Shown in pieces: positions 1 to 41,841 of a stretch of 64,000 bases of DNA (within the stretch, counting starts at the first letter, position 1; every line of letters starts with the position of its first letter). Source of the DNA: Phallusia mammillata (Eukaryota > Chordata > Ascidiacea > Phlebobranchia > Ascidiidae). Location of the stretch: assembly GCA_003260075.1 (NCBI GenBank), contig QLIY01000208.1, positions 122,947 through 186,946 of the forward strand. Direction: 5' to 3'. The notes under the pieces were generated by a model. That model did not search any database, was not told where the DNA came from, and worked only from the letters and a program-made list of their open reading frames with translations. Position numbers and translations under genes: made by a program.

Positions 1-458
1 CCCAAATACTTCCCAAAATTTTGTTTTGTGGTCTCTCGCGACCCATGGACATACCTTCTTACTATTTTGGTTGTATTTTTGTCTCTAAATCACGAAAGTT
101 TTATAAAAATTACTACGCCAGTTTTAAAAAATAAATTATCAAACAGATAATAATCGTTTTGTTGACCAAACATTTCCATTTAGCCCGAACTTGAGAACTG
201 GTTCAAAGCATTATCAGCCAGACAACGCTCAACAGTGATCTAACACATATTTTATGACGTCACAAACAGAATTACCCATTATCACATCATGTTGTCACAA
301 AATTATTATTTGGCAACAATTTAAAGTCTTGGGAAATAAAATAATAACACTACGAAACAAAGTCAAATAGTAGATGTTTTTGTTAAAAAAACAGGCGACC
401 CAACAGAATTTTCAGGCGACCCAATTTTGGGTCGCGACCCATAGGTTGGGAAACACTG
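1..458. mobile_element. Right end of a non-autonomous hAT-like MITE
   Basis: The right end reads gggtcgcgacccataggttg and closes with aaacactg at 458, matching the right ends of the hAT-type elements at 3666-4133 and 9260-9674. The left end lies outside the window, so the target duplication cannot be checked; the candidate 8 bases after the element are ccatagaa. No transposase reading frame is visible, so it is non-autonomous. Confidence 0.5.
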
Positions 459-741
459 CCATAGAAAACCTGTCAAGAATCACTGGTTTACACAATAGGC
501 GTAAATTGCTTTACTTTTATAATCGTAAGACTCATAGTGAAATATTAATACTGTAATTGCGTGTGCCTATTGCTTCTTATGTAGCATGCAACGCAGTAGT
601 TGAGTATGAGCTGATTTACTTTATTGCATCTTTATGACATAAAAAAATTGTGTTCCGCAAGGTTATAGTATTGCATAATGTGCTGCGTGGCTCAAAAAAG
701 GTTTAAAAACACTGCCTGAAAAGCTTTTTTTGGTCACAGAA

Positions 742-2263
742 ATGAATGGACTTCTCGACAGCGACTTTGCGGACGACCCGGGAATATTTGAGAACATTCA
801 ACCGATTCCTCCTCATACAGTCGCCAACCTCGGCAATATTTCACCTTCAGTGCCCTTTACCGTGATCGAACCCACAATCAACGTAGGATATTCCGACACC
901 GGAAACTTTGCTTCCCTCTCATCCACAATAACCCACCCTCCAGTGACCTCAAGCGCGGTAGACAGCTCGATTGCGTCAGAGTCGGGTGACGTCATGCAGC
1001 GGCATTTTCAAGCGGCCGAGGTTGGCTGTCGGGATAGTGACGTGCTTGCTGACCAACCGAAACATAGTTTTCGGCCTCTTGATCCGGCAGAAATTACACC
1101 CACACTTCCGCCAGTCGATGGCGCTGCTGTGTCCGATGTTAGAAAAACCACGCCACTTCCGTTAGGTGAGTTTCTGATTGTGCCATTTTCGGTTCGAAGA
1201 ATGATGTATGACTATTCTTAGATGTTCTGTCATCAATCGACGAATTAGAATCGACCTATGGAAAACCTAGGAAGGATAAAAACCAGGACATGCAGGTTGG
1301 ATGGCTAAAAACATGATTTTAAACATCAAAAAAGTTGCGCAAAGCACCATTTCTCAACACTATGTTACCATGACAACCTATATAAAGTTAACGTGGTTTG
1401 AAAGGTTTGTTTCTTAACGCTGATCAACAACCGTAAATGTTTTGCAGAACTCTCAAGAAGCGTCGCGCGTCCCCTTAAAACATCCAATCACACCTGAATC
1501 GCATCACAATAGAAATGCGAAAAAGAGCAGGACCGAAAAAGAAGATCCTATCCTGTTTGAGCCTCCTCAGCTTCTTTGCTCCACATCTGATTCCTCCCAA
1601 GCGCCGCNACAACCTATATAAAGTTAACGTGGTTTGAAAGGTTTGTTTCTTAACGCTGATCAACAACCGTAAATGTTTTGCAGAACTCTCAAGAAGCGTC
1701 GCGCGTCCCCTTAAAACATCCAATCACACCTGAATCGCATCACAATAGAAATGCGAAAAAGAGCAGGACCGAAAAAGAAGATCCTATCCTGTTTGAGCCT
1801 CCTCAGCTTCTTTGCTCCACATCTGATTCCTCCCAAGCGCCGCGGCCTTCCTCCTCCAACGATGCTCCTCGCTCCTCGGAGGCTCCCACTCCCGCCAATG
1901 TGGCGTCGAACTATCAAAAACCCTCACAGTCAGGACGAGAAAAGATTACTGATGCCCCTCAGCTGATCAGTTGTTAATGACACGTTTGCTTTGTGCAGTA
2001 TTTCTGATTTTACCCAAATTTTTAACCCACACCACGGCGTTGTGTCGCGTGGTGAGCAGAGTGCCGTCATTTCATCTGCCCTCGACCTGCATACTGTTTG
2101 CCCAGAGCAGACCATGCTGTTTTCTGTGGACGTGCAGAAACCTGCGGTTGTATGGAGAAATTCCGGTCAAATACGTTCTGCATACGACTCAACAACTTGT
2201 TATGATTTGCGTTTCCCCCCAATCAACTGTTGTATTATACATGACTTTGTTCCGATGAAGTGA
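742..2263 (+). CDS. Unrecognised disordered protein, three exons
   Basis: Exons 742-1165, 1694-1928 and 1999-2263 join to 307 codons. The start is the ATG at 742. The first donor is a perfect GTGAGT. The second intron is only 70 bases, with a ttaatgac branch-like site and a TTGTGCAG acceptor. The protein is Ser/Pro/Thr-rich: an acidic N-terminus (MNGLLDSDFADDPGIFENIQ), a basic nuclear-signal-like stretch (NRNAKKSRTEKED) and a more ordered C-terminal exon with ISDFTQIF, HTVCPEQTMLFSVDV and WRNSGQIRSAYDS. I do not recognise the family; a transcriptional regulator is only a guess. Exon 2 is partly duplicated in the assembly (1447-1607). Its acceptor is uncertain: the obvious TTGCAG at 1683 puts exon 2 out of frame with the GTGAGT donor, while CTCAAG at 1693 keeps the frame. 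An AATAAA follows at 2399. Confidence 0.6.
1373..1843. repeat. Tandem 235-bp allelic duplication around n1608
   Basis: Bases 1373-1607 are repeated, almost identically, at 1609-1843, separated by a single n. The copy includes intron sequence and the first part of exon 2 of the gene at 742-2263. It looks like two haplotypes laid end to end rather than a biological duplication. Confidence 0.85.
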
Positions 2264-2398
2264 CACTGCCCAAAGAGTAAGGAAATCTCTAGCTAAAGGT
2301 TCTCAGCTACTTTTCACTTCTCAGGTTCACAGGCTATCCAGAATTATTTTCCTTTCGTTTACAACAAAGGCATTCACCTTCGCGCTACCGTTGTTTCC

Positions 2399-2404
2399 AA
2401 TAAA
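2399..2404 (+). terminator. Polyadenylation signal AATAAA
   Basis: A canonical AATAAA lies about 135 bases after the stop codon at 2263, fitting the 3' end of the gene at 742-2263. Confidence 0.5.
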
Positions 2405-3628
2405 CACTTAGTTAAATAGGTCACATTTAGTAATGTTTTACCGCGTTAAATCCTTACTTTTTTATCCTGCTGACTTTGTACAAATACTGTTGTGTTTATA
2501 AATTTCGTATGAAAGCTGTGGAAGTGTTTTATTCTACAGACAACATATTCGCATTCATTCACCCAGCAAACATACATTTTTAAACTAACTGTTGATCGTT
2601 CCATCACAACTGGTTTTATGTGCAGTTTTTGGGTTGAATGCACGTTGGTGATTTTGCTAATAGACTAACCGACCTTTTAACGCCATTTTTTGTGAGGCTT
2701 AAGGCGCTATAGCTTGGGTGATGAGAATATTAATACACTAACATAGCTTCGGTTGTCCTGGCAACGCCGAAATATTTTGCTTTACCGAATCCTGTCTGCT
2801 GCGGAGATTCGCCGCATTTCTTCCACGCGTCATCCAACAACATCCAATTACCTCGACGTTGTGCAACGATTATGCGGCTTATATAGAAAACTAACCACAG
2901 CTCATGCACAACGAGATTCGCGCCGTGTTCATTCGCATTAGCATGTACAGAAGCTTTCTCTCGCCGACGAGTATTTTTTTGACTTTTCTAGTATCGGCGT
3001 TGTAGATTTTTTTTGTCTCTTGCCGCCATACGCTGTCGCTTGCTTTTAAAATCGCGTCTTTTTACGATCCGGGGGCGGGGTGTCGATTTTGGCCGCCATT
3101 TTCTTTTATCGTCGGTTGAGCTGACTTAAGAGTAAGGTTGAACTTTCGATAGTAAGCAGACTTTTTTTGTGGCGGTCGCCCCTCTTCCCCCCATGACCTT
3201 TCACCCACTTTAGAAAATCCTTTCCTTACTTCGCGTACGTAATTGTGTAAAGTCTTAACACAATAAATTTATCCGCCCGTTTTATGCTTGGTGTTTTTTT
3301 CTGTGAAGGGCGAATAGCACATAAAGGGAACGCGTGCGGAAATATAGCAAAAACTCAATGCTTCAAAAAATTAATGGAAAGTTTCTGCTCAGTATTGATT
3401 CCTGAAAAATAAACGTATGAAAAACGCTATACTTGGGTTTTTACCACAAAAAGATTATTTAATAATTCGACTTCTAAACATTTGAAAATTTATCAAATAT
3501 TTTTTTTATCGACTATCAAACATTTTTTGTACTAACTTCGGACTAGGTGCAACATTTGGCTTGTGAAGATTACGTTCGCCGGCAGTATATCACTGATTCA
3601 TGAATCCTTTTTTTTAAAGTGATTAAAC
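2405..3628. other. Intergenic, no supported gene
   Basis: No exon with good splice sites was found. A 62-codon open stretch at 2753-2941 is unconvincing. A second AATAAA at 3262-3267 could be an alternative 3' end of the upstream gene. Around 3060-3120 the sequence becomes GC-rich (gggggcggggtgtcgatttt). Confidence 0.4.
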
Positions 3629-4524
3629 CAGCGGTTCTCAAACTGGGGTTCGTGGTCCTTTAGGGCAGGGCTACTCAAACTTTCTTGCTCTGCGACCGCA
3701 ATTTAAAAAAAAATTCTACGCGACCCCTTGATGGGTATGATGTAAAAAAATACTTATATTTTATATATATACCATCTAATGGCGTTTAAAAAGCCTAAAT
3801 TAATTTCTAACTTGATACACAGATTGACAGTCTTAGTTTTTATGACGTCATAATCAATATTGTGACGCTTGTGGCATCTGCTTTTTCGCATTGTTTGCAC
3901 ACAATAGGCATAAAAAAGGTCTGGCGCATATGGCTACTAGGCTGGTAATACTTTTTAAGTTCCACAAAATGTGTTTAGAGCAGTTTGAACACACGGGAAT
4001 GATGTTTAAACAATAAATGTACGCACGTATACCATTTATTGTGACTGACATAATAACCCATAATGTTTCGCGACCCCAAAATAATATTACGCGACCCCAA
4101 TTGGGGTCGCGACCCACAGTTTGAGAAGCCCTGCTTTAGGGGTCCGTGAGGCAATTTTGGGGAGACCGCGATATGGTTGAAATACTTCTACGATCTTGTT
4201 TGGCGTCAGTTTATGTCGCTGAATCGGTTTGAAAAATCAAAGTAGAATTGAGAATCGATTGTCCCCAATTCCGAAACAATAGCCTTTATTGCATGCTAAC
4301 TGAGAAAAATGCAATTGTTCGCGCACAATTGTAATGTTTTTTTAGTCTCGTCTGTGATGTCACAAGCCGTCTTTGGATCATTGTTATGCGCAATTTTGCA
4401 CAAGTAGCTAAAATCCTGCAATCACATTTCGTTTTTCTGAAATACGCTTTTAGGCTTAAGGACCGCGAGCCCACGAAATATAGGCAATAGGACCGTTTTG
4501 AAAAAAAATGAAAAAGTTCCCCTG
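3629..4524. mobile_element. hAT-like MITE, interrupted by a nested MITE
   Basis: It begins CAGCGGTTCTCAAACTGGGG and continues after the nested insertion with gtccgtgaggcaattttggg. Its interior matches the element at 9260-9674 along its whole length. The right terminal repeat is shortened, ending gttcccctg at 4524. Flanks gattaaac (3621-3628) and gatttacc (4525-4532) are a decayed 8-bp target duplication, 6 of 8 matching. There is no coding capacity. Confidence 0.8.
3666..4133. mobile_element. Nested hAT-like MITE, 468 bp
   Basis: Terminal inverted repeats CAGGGCTACTCAAACT and AGTTTGAGAAGCCCTG bound the element. It is flanked by a perfect 8-bp target duplication ctttaggg (3658-3665 and 4134-4141), the hAT hallmark. 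It is inserted inside the older element at 3629-4524. The right end carries the palindromic cgaccccaattggggtcg. No transposase is encoded. Confidence 0.92.
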
Positions 4525-4819
4525 GATTTACCGTATTCGATTTTAAACGCTGGGTAACTTTATCTAACTCATCAGGTAAATTTGTATAAAACGTAACGCT
4601 ACAGTTAAGGAAAAAGTGGTTTAGGTGGTCAAAGAGTCGGATGACATTTTGATCAGTCGAAGTTTGGGCTGATCCGCTGATTGACACTGCACTCTGTTTG
4701 TCGCCCTTCACGTCCGCATAAACTCCTGTCGCGCTAATGTAAAGCCGACAAAATTCATCGCCACTCAAGCATTCATAGCTGACAATCTCGCAGCGCCGCT
4801 GTTTTATTGGCGATGACAT
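4286..4819 (-). CDS. Doubtful ORF, C-terminal half is MITE sequence
   Basis: A 177-codon frame starts at ATG 4819 (minus strand). About the first 98 codons are unique sequence (MSSPIKQRRCEIVSYECLSG start, then GDEFCRLYISATGVYADVKG). From about 4524 downward the frame enters the right end of the hAT MITE and stops at 4286 inside it. I do not recognise the unique half. It could be a small gene that acquired its C-terminus and stop from the MITE, a broken gene truncated by it, or chance. It lies downstream of the TMEM26-like gene on the same strand. Confidence 0.25.
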   Translation of the reverse strand: MSSPIKQRRCEIVSYECLSGDEFCRLYISATGVYADVKGDKQSAVSISGSAQTSTDQNVIRLFDHLNHFFLNCSVTFYTNLPDELDKVTQRLKSNTVNPGELFHFFSKRSYCLYFVGSRSLSLKAYFRKTKCDCRILATCAKLRITMIQRRLVTSQTRLKKHYNCARTIAFFSVSMQ

Positions 4820-5431
4820 AAGCGCATGGCTGATGCCTCATTTCACCGGCTTTGAGGCAAAACAATCGTGCGAAGCGGATTCGTTGTTAACGTTGCGGCC
4901 CCACCAGCTACCGATTCCCATGTAGCACGATTTAGTTTATTTCGTCTCCTAACTTTGCCACCCGCCAGGCAATCTCTTCCCAAGTATTGTCGACTGCCTT
5001 CAGTTGTGGGTGTATTTCAACTGGACCGTGTAATATTTGCGACCCTCTCTAAACTGAGGAACGGTCGCACCCTACCTGATTTTTATCCTTCCTGCGTTCG
5101 GCGCCATCTTCTATCCGCTTTCAACCGTTCCCTAAACAGGAATGCGCCCGGTTCGCGAAAGCTGATATATTTGTGCTTGCGATACAACGTCATTTGTTAT
5201 CCTTTTGTCGGAAGAATAAAAACAAACATAAGGAAAATTCATCTGTTAAAGAAAAATGATTTTAAAGTACAAACACAGCTAAAAGTTGCAAACGAACGTA
5301 GCAGCAAGCATTTTGAATACAAGAAGCCACAGAGACAGAAAACTGCTGAAAAAGCTCGCAGAAACAACAACAAAGGCACAGCAGATTCAACTAAAAACAA
5401 ACAAGAAATAAATGTCCTGGATTCAGAGACT
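4820..5431. other. Spacer downstream of the TMEM26-like gene
   Basis: On the plus strand there is an open stretch of about 211 codons (4868-5503) but it has no ATG, no convincing acceptor, and overlaps the last TMEM26 exon in antisense. Minus-strand AATAAA possibilities exist (for example complement of tttatt near 4938), so this is probably the 3' UTR and flank of the TMEM26-like gene. Confidence 0.4.
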
Positions 5432-11155
<5,724 letters not shown>

Positions 11156-11621
11156 CGTTGCAATTTTTTTAATTAGAATACGTTTGTCGTTTCAAACTAC
11201 AAAAGTTTTCACCTTTTCTGTCAAAATTTAGTTCAAGTGTCCAGACGAAGCGGGGTAATGTTTGTCTTTTTTTGTCCATGCTTTTTCTGTGTCTGCAAAC
11301 TTGCACTGCCCTCTAGTGAAAATTCACAGACGATTCAAAATATAAGGGCTGAATTAACAGGTAAATTTTGTTGTTTTGCCTCTTTCGTTACGATGTTCGA
11401 CTAAACATCGGTTTGACACAGCAGATACAAAAAGCAAAAGCAAAGTTACGCCATCTTTATACATTTTTTGATAATCTTTTTGTTTTAATTTTAGTATATT
11501 TTTAATAAGATCATGCATCTGCATGGCAGCACGGCATAAAACACGGGATGTTTTTATATTTCAACTTAAACCTGTTTATTTTTACTTGACATATTTGCTG
11601 AAAAAAATATGTGATTTTAAT
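11156..11621. other. TMEM26 upstream region
   Basis: AT-rich sequence upstream of the TMEM26 start codon. No TATA box or other site could be assigned with confidence, and no exon was seen. Confidence 0.3.
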
Positions 11622-12397
11622 CAGGGAGTCGAACCGGAACTGAACCCGAACCCGCGAACCGGTTTGAGCGGTTAATTTCATTAAACCGGAACCGAACCCG
11701 AACCGCTAATTAAGATTTTCTAAAAACCCGAACCGGAATTGAACCCCATATTTTGTTTGGCGTTGGAACCGAACCGGAACCGAACCAGTAAAAAAATGCA
11801 GTTTGTTTTTCTTTTGTGATTTTGTCCAAAACAGCGCACTGAAGAATATGCGAGATATAACACTTATAAACAGGGCGTGTCAAAAATAACAGTGTTCCAG
11901 TAAAATCCGGAGTTAGTTAAAGCCAGGTAGACAATGGGTGGAATTAAATAAAAATTAACAAAAATATAAACCGGTTTAAAAACCGCAAACCGGTTCGGAC
12001 CGGATAATTTGCCCGGGGGGGGGGACAGTCTGTTTTATATTTCGTGATTTTTTTTCAAAACAGCACACTTAAGAATACGCAAGATAACACTTATACGGCG
12101 TGTCAAAAATAACAGTGCACGGTTAAAAATCTTGTGGGGTGTGATAAGGCCAGGAAGATGATAGGTAGAATTAAATTGAAACGAATGAAAATTTGAACCG
12201 GTTTAAAAACCGCAAACCGGTTCGGACCGGATAATTTGCCCAAACCGGAACAAAACCCGAACCCNCGAACCGGAACAAAACCCGAACCCGAAAATATAAT
12301 TTTTTTAAAAACCCGAACCGAACCCGAACCCCTAAAAACAAAATCCAGTGAACCCGAACCGAACCTGAACCCATATGGCAAGCGGTTCGACTCTCTG
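11622..12397. mobile_element. hAT-like element made of accgaaccc repeats
   Basis: Terminal repeats CAGGGAGTCGAACC and GGTTCGACTCTCTG are flanked by a perfect 8-bp target duplication attttaat (11614-11621 and 12398-12405). The ends consist of many degenerate accggaaccgaacccgaac units. The interior is present twice (about 11799-12014 and 12025-12240, about 20 percent divergent), separated by a 10-G run at 12015-12024, and a further junction is marked by n12265. The interior doubling is likely an assembly product. No coding capacity is visible. Confidence 0.88.
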
Positions 12398-12405
12398 ATT
12401 TTAAT

Positions 12406-13879
12406 CCATAACTTTTACATGAATTTTTTTGTGAATGATAAAGTTGACCTTTGGCACAAATAAAAATCATTCATGCGAAACGACTATTGAAGTAGTTGTT
12501 GACAATCTCGTCGCGATTGTAAAAGGAGAAGTGCTGATGGGTTTCGTAGTTTTGTGCCTGGTATCAAGTGATGTTGTTGTTGTTGTTGTACGGGGGTATC
12601 AATACTGTGTAGCTTTATTGATATTATAGGTAACGTGAAAAATAACTATACAAAGTTTCTTAAGGAAAGTTAGGTTTGTTAAAGTGAATTTTATTGACAT
12701 TACCCTGTTACATTTAACTTATTGCAATTCTAATTTTTAAAAGTTGAATCACTGTGTCAGAATCAGACATTTTTGCTTGAAAACTTAGCGAGTGTTAGAT
12801 ATAGATCGTTATAGTGTTCATTGTTTTGGGGGCGGAAACTTTGTTTTCATTGTTGTTTGATTGAGTTTACACTCTTGCAAGTTAAAAAACGTTTTTCCAA
12901 CTGACTTCATAATGATCAGACCAGCTTATAATGAGTGCAATCCACATCCACAAGTATAGTTTCTTTGCTTGACTTTTTTTGTTAATTCACTGCATGTGAT
13001 CAACACTTTTTGTAGGTTTGACATACAGACTTAACATACATTTACTTGAAACAAAATAATTAAAGCTGTCAGGTGTTTTAAAATTTCTGGTGGAATTTCC
13101 AAAATCTGTAAATAATTCATTATCAGTATTTAAAGCAAGCTAAATTATAAACACAGTGGTTTGTTTTTTTGTAAAAATGTTATCTGTTTTTTTTTTTCAA
13201 AAAGTTAATTTGACATAGTTAATCATGTCAGAATATCAGATAAAATAACAATATCAGCTATAACATTTTAGGGCGAAACACCTGATCAACATTGTGTTGT
13301 AGTGAAAGTGGCCAGAAGTATTTGGACTGACTGGATTGATAGAAACAATTTTATATCATTTTTCTTGGCATGTCTCTTTAACTTATCCCACATTTACTAA
13401 AAAAATAGTTTCAAATTGTTACATTACTTTCACTACTAGCTTAATTGTTTGGAGCCTTTGTAGATGGTAAGTAGTAGCCAGAAACCTTGTGGGTAAAAAA
13501 TATTAAAAACATTGCTTTTTATGGTTTGTAACTTGTATTTTAGACACTTATAGCATAATTAGTTGTTGTAAGTTAGTGTTCTATTGTTAATGCAATCAGT
13601 TGAGCCAGATATGACATCTTACAATGGGTAAGTAATTTTCTTTTTAACTGTATCTATGTGTCGTTCAAGCTTAAAAAGTTGAATTTGAAATATTGAAAAA
13701 TTATAGCAAACTTCGCTGAACTATCTGTTATCTGGTGTGTGCCACATTTTTACTTGTAATTGCAATTATAAGGAGGGTGACCCTGCTTACTGTGTGACGT
13801 ACACAAACAATTTACCTAATATTGTGCAGCAGTAAATGATTGAAGAGTTGTGAAAAACCCACAAGCCGTGACAAGAGAG
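12406..13879 (+). other. Upstream region of Rictor
   Basis: AT-rich sequence with a short GTT microsatellite near 12570-12587. No exon was supported. An untranslated first exon or trans-splice acceptor for Rictor may lie here but I cannot place it. Confidence 0.35.
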
Positions 13880-13909
13880 ATGGTGTTTGTCAGAAGCTAC
13901 TCTAAGTAA
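13880..13909 (+). promoter_or_regulatory. Upstream ORF before Rictor start
   Basis: ATG at 13880 opens a nine-codon frame (MVFVRSYSK) that stops at 13907-13909, two bases before the Rictor ATG at 13912. Such closely spaced uORFs can lower or condition translation of the main frame. Whether the Rictor mRNA actually contains this stretch is not known from the sequence. Confidence 0.4.
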
Positions 13910-13911
13910 AC

Positions 13912-39110
<25,199 letters not shown>

Positions 39111-39411
39111 TTGTGTGCTTTGTATTCAGCCACAAAATCGTATCCACTGGGTGACGCATATGACCTACAGCTTAATGAATTCTATTTATTGCTTAACGCT
39201 TGTCCCAAGATGAACTTTTTTACGCGATGCCGAGTGTTTGCTCCTCTTGCTCTTGCTCCTCCAACTCCTCCTTTACCTGTGAGCTTACCTGCGTTGTTCA
39301 TCCACGCCTCATCACTCCCTGCTACTTGTAACCTCAAGTCCGCCTTGATGATCAACAAACTTTGGTCGCTTAAAGTACCAAAGCCCCATTAGGCAGTTCC
39401 TTCCGCAAAGA

Positions 39412-39595
39412 CAGTGGTGGGATTCAATTTATTTGTCAGCCGGTTCTATCACGATCAAAAGTCGTATTTTTCAGCCGGCTCTGTTACAAAAAGTCCATTG
39501 ACACCAACCAGTTATGCTAACCGGTTCGCTGATCTTATAAAATTTCGTGAGACGGTTCTATAGAACCGGTGCGAACCAGCTGAATCCCACCACTA
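39412..39595. mobile_element. Second CAGTGGTGGGATTCA MITE, inverted
   Basis: Same family as 35708-35887 but in opposite orientation (its right half is the complement of the other's left half). Flanks cgcaaaga and cacaaagg are an 8-bp duplication, 6 of 8 matching. Just downstream of the Rictor stop codon. Confidence 0.85.
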
Positions 39596-41841
39596 CACAA
39601 AGGGAACACAAACTCGTTGGAAAAGAGGAAAATTAAACCGATTTGAGATTTTATACGCAACGCAGTGCAATCCTACTTTTCTTGGCGCTGGGAAACTGTA
39701 ATGCGCCTATTTTTCCCGCTGCTCTTCTCCAGTTCCTCCGCCAACATCCGCATGACGTCATTGTGTCGTCATTCCCTGGCTGCCTCACCGCTCGCTCGAC
39801 CCGAGTACCGATCATTGATCTATCTCAATTCAAGCTTTTTGCCTCAGTTTATAAATTAGTTTGTTGGGTCTCACTCTCACACATACTGCTTGAAAGACGT
39901 TTCATACCGAGTCGGCAAAATGCGGCTTAAGGCATAAAAAATAAGTTGAACTGCCATTAAAGAATATGTTTTTGTTACGGAATATTTAAACGGAATTGCG
40001 AGATCAATGCAACTCCAGAAACCGTCAAAGAAGGATTTTTCACCTCAACTTTTCGCAACGTGTATGTGCGTGTGTTTTCTATGTCGAATAAACCAAAACT
40101 TGCCAAACGATTTGACTTCTTATACAGCAATGGGTTTATGTGTAAAAATGTATTTTTGTTTGTGAAAGAGAAAGTAACTTGACAGAGAAACGAGCCGCTC
40201 AAATTAAACTTGTCAAGTTGTTTAGTACTCGAAAAAAACAAGAAAATAGTGGCCATATATGAAATTGAACTTGACCCTCGATCAGTGCAATATCACTGTA
40301 TCGCATATTGATGTACTTGCATAGAAAAACAACAACAAATGGTTGTGTTGAAAAACAAACTTCTCTTGGTTGACAGATAATTAAGATCAGTATGTTTTTT
40401 TAACAACCCACGTTATTTGTCAACACCTGTTTCGAAATGTATGATAAACGCAAAAGTGAAACACATGCTTTCACAGCAAGGAAGTTGAGTAGCTAATCTC
40501 GCGAATTTGTCTGATCTGATATCACTAACCGAAACCAATCTTGGTTACTCGATCTCTAATTTTCCCAACACTGTGATTCTAATTTCGGTGTGCCGCCATT
40601 TATCGTAACAACATGTTTGTACATTTGACCTCGTTGACTCTTTAGCGCAGTCGGTCATCCTTCACTACCAACATTGGCGTCATAGAATGACACCTGTTAG
40701 CCCAATAGATCCCCATCTCGGCTTTGGGGTTTTTAAATCACACTGACTTTGAGGAGAAATCAGGTAGCCGGCGATAATGCTTGCGTTTGAAACAACAAGG
40801 CCCTTCGACCCGGCACTGAGCAAACAAAATCGTTTGCTGGTGTTTGAAAAGTGAACCTGCTGTCTACGTGGCGCAAGCTGATATCACTTTCTACATCACC
40901 CGCGTCTAAACGAGCAACTAAAAACACTCACCCGCTGTCAGCACGCCATTGAAACTGACCTTCAAATAATTTTTAAAAAGTACATGCAAATCCCTCATCT
41001 GTTAACACGTTGGCAGTTTGCACGTGAATAGATGCTATCGTTCTGTAGAAGTGAAAGAAAAAAGTAGTTGATAGTTGATATGGTATGCAAGTAAAAACAC
41101 CTAGACTATTTTTAAAGGTTAAAAATTTTTATTACTTAAATCGATTTAGCTAAAACTACAGCGATAGCGTTCAGGTGGTCGAAAAAAAGCCATTATTGGT
41201 TTTAGGAATAAAAGGTTTTATTTCAAGCACAAAATATTGGACTACATAATTTCAAAATGAAACATTTCACATTTGAAAAAAATATGCGACGGTACAAAAA
41301 TTATTGACAACATGAAATTTGGCAAACAAAACAATTGTGGAAATATGATTGTAAAGTTGCTAGAATTGGTGTAAAACACGTGATCCCTATGGAACTCAAC
41401 GTAAACTGTAAATTAATCGCATTTTACGAACATTGTGTCAGAATGGCCTTCCGTGAAAAATACTAATCCCTGGCAGCATTGAAACAAAGCCATCCTTCCG
41501 TCCATGCAAGAATTAAACACCGCCTTCCTGTTTAGAAAATCTGTGCACATAAAGCACGTAATTTGCACAATATTTGCTCACTGTCGAGTTGCCCACTACC
41601 GCGATCGACAGTCAATTGAACGCGAACGCTGTTGTGCCTTCTTTTTTCCCGCGGTCGCCTTATAAGCGGAGAAAACGGGTTTCACAGATCAACTGTTGCA
41701 GAGTGCCCGACCGCGCACAAGTGTGAGAAAATTCCAGTGAGAAATAATTGTTTGTGAACTATATTCAAAGACTACTGGTTTATTACTGAAGGAATACGAA
41801 ACTTGACATCAAGATTGTGGCACGTACGCAGTAACAGAAAA
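39596..41841. other. Intergenic between Rictor and TIKI
   Basis: No exon with good splice sites. Open stretches at 39643-39930 are not convincing. An AATAAA lies at about 40086. The 200 bases before the TIKI start (41580-41840) are GC-richer and include ataagcggagaaaacgg; no TATA box could be assigned. Confidence 0.35.

Noticed and set aside
40635..40656. tRNA-like A box (gactctttagcgcagtcggtc)
   Set aside because: No anticodon arm, no B box (GGTTCGA-type) and no acceptor-stem complement within 90 bases. At best a tRNA-derived fragment.
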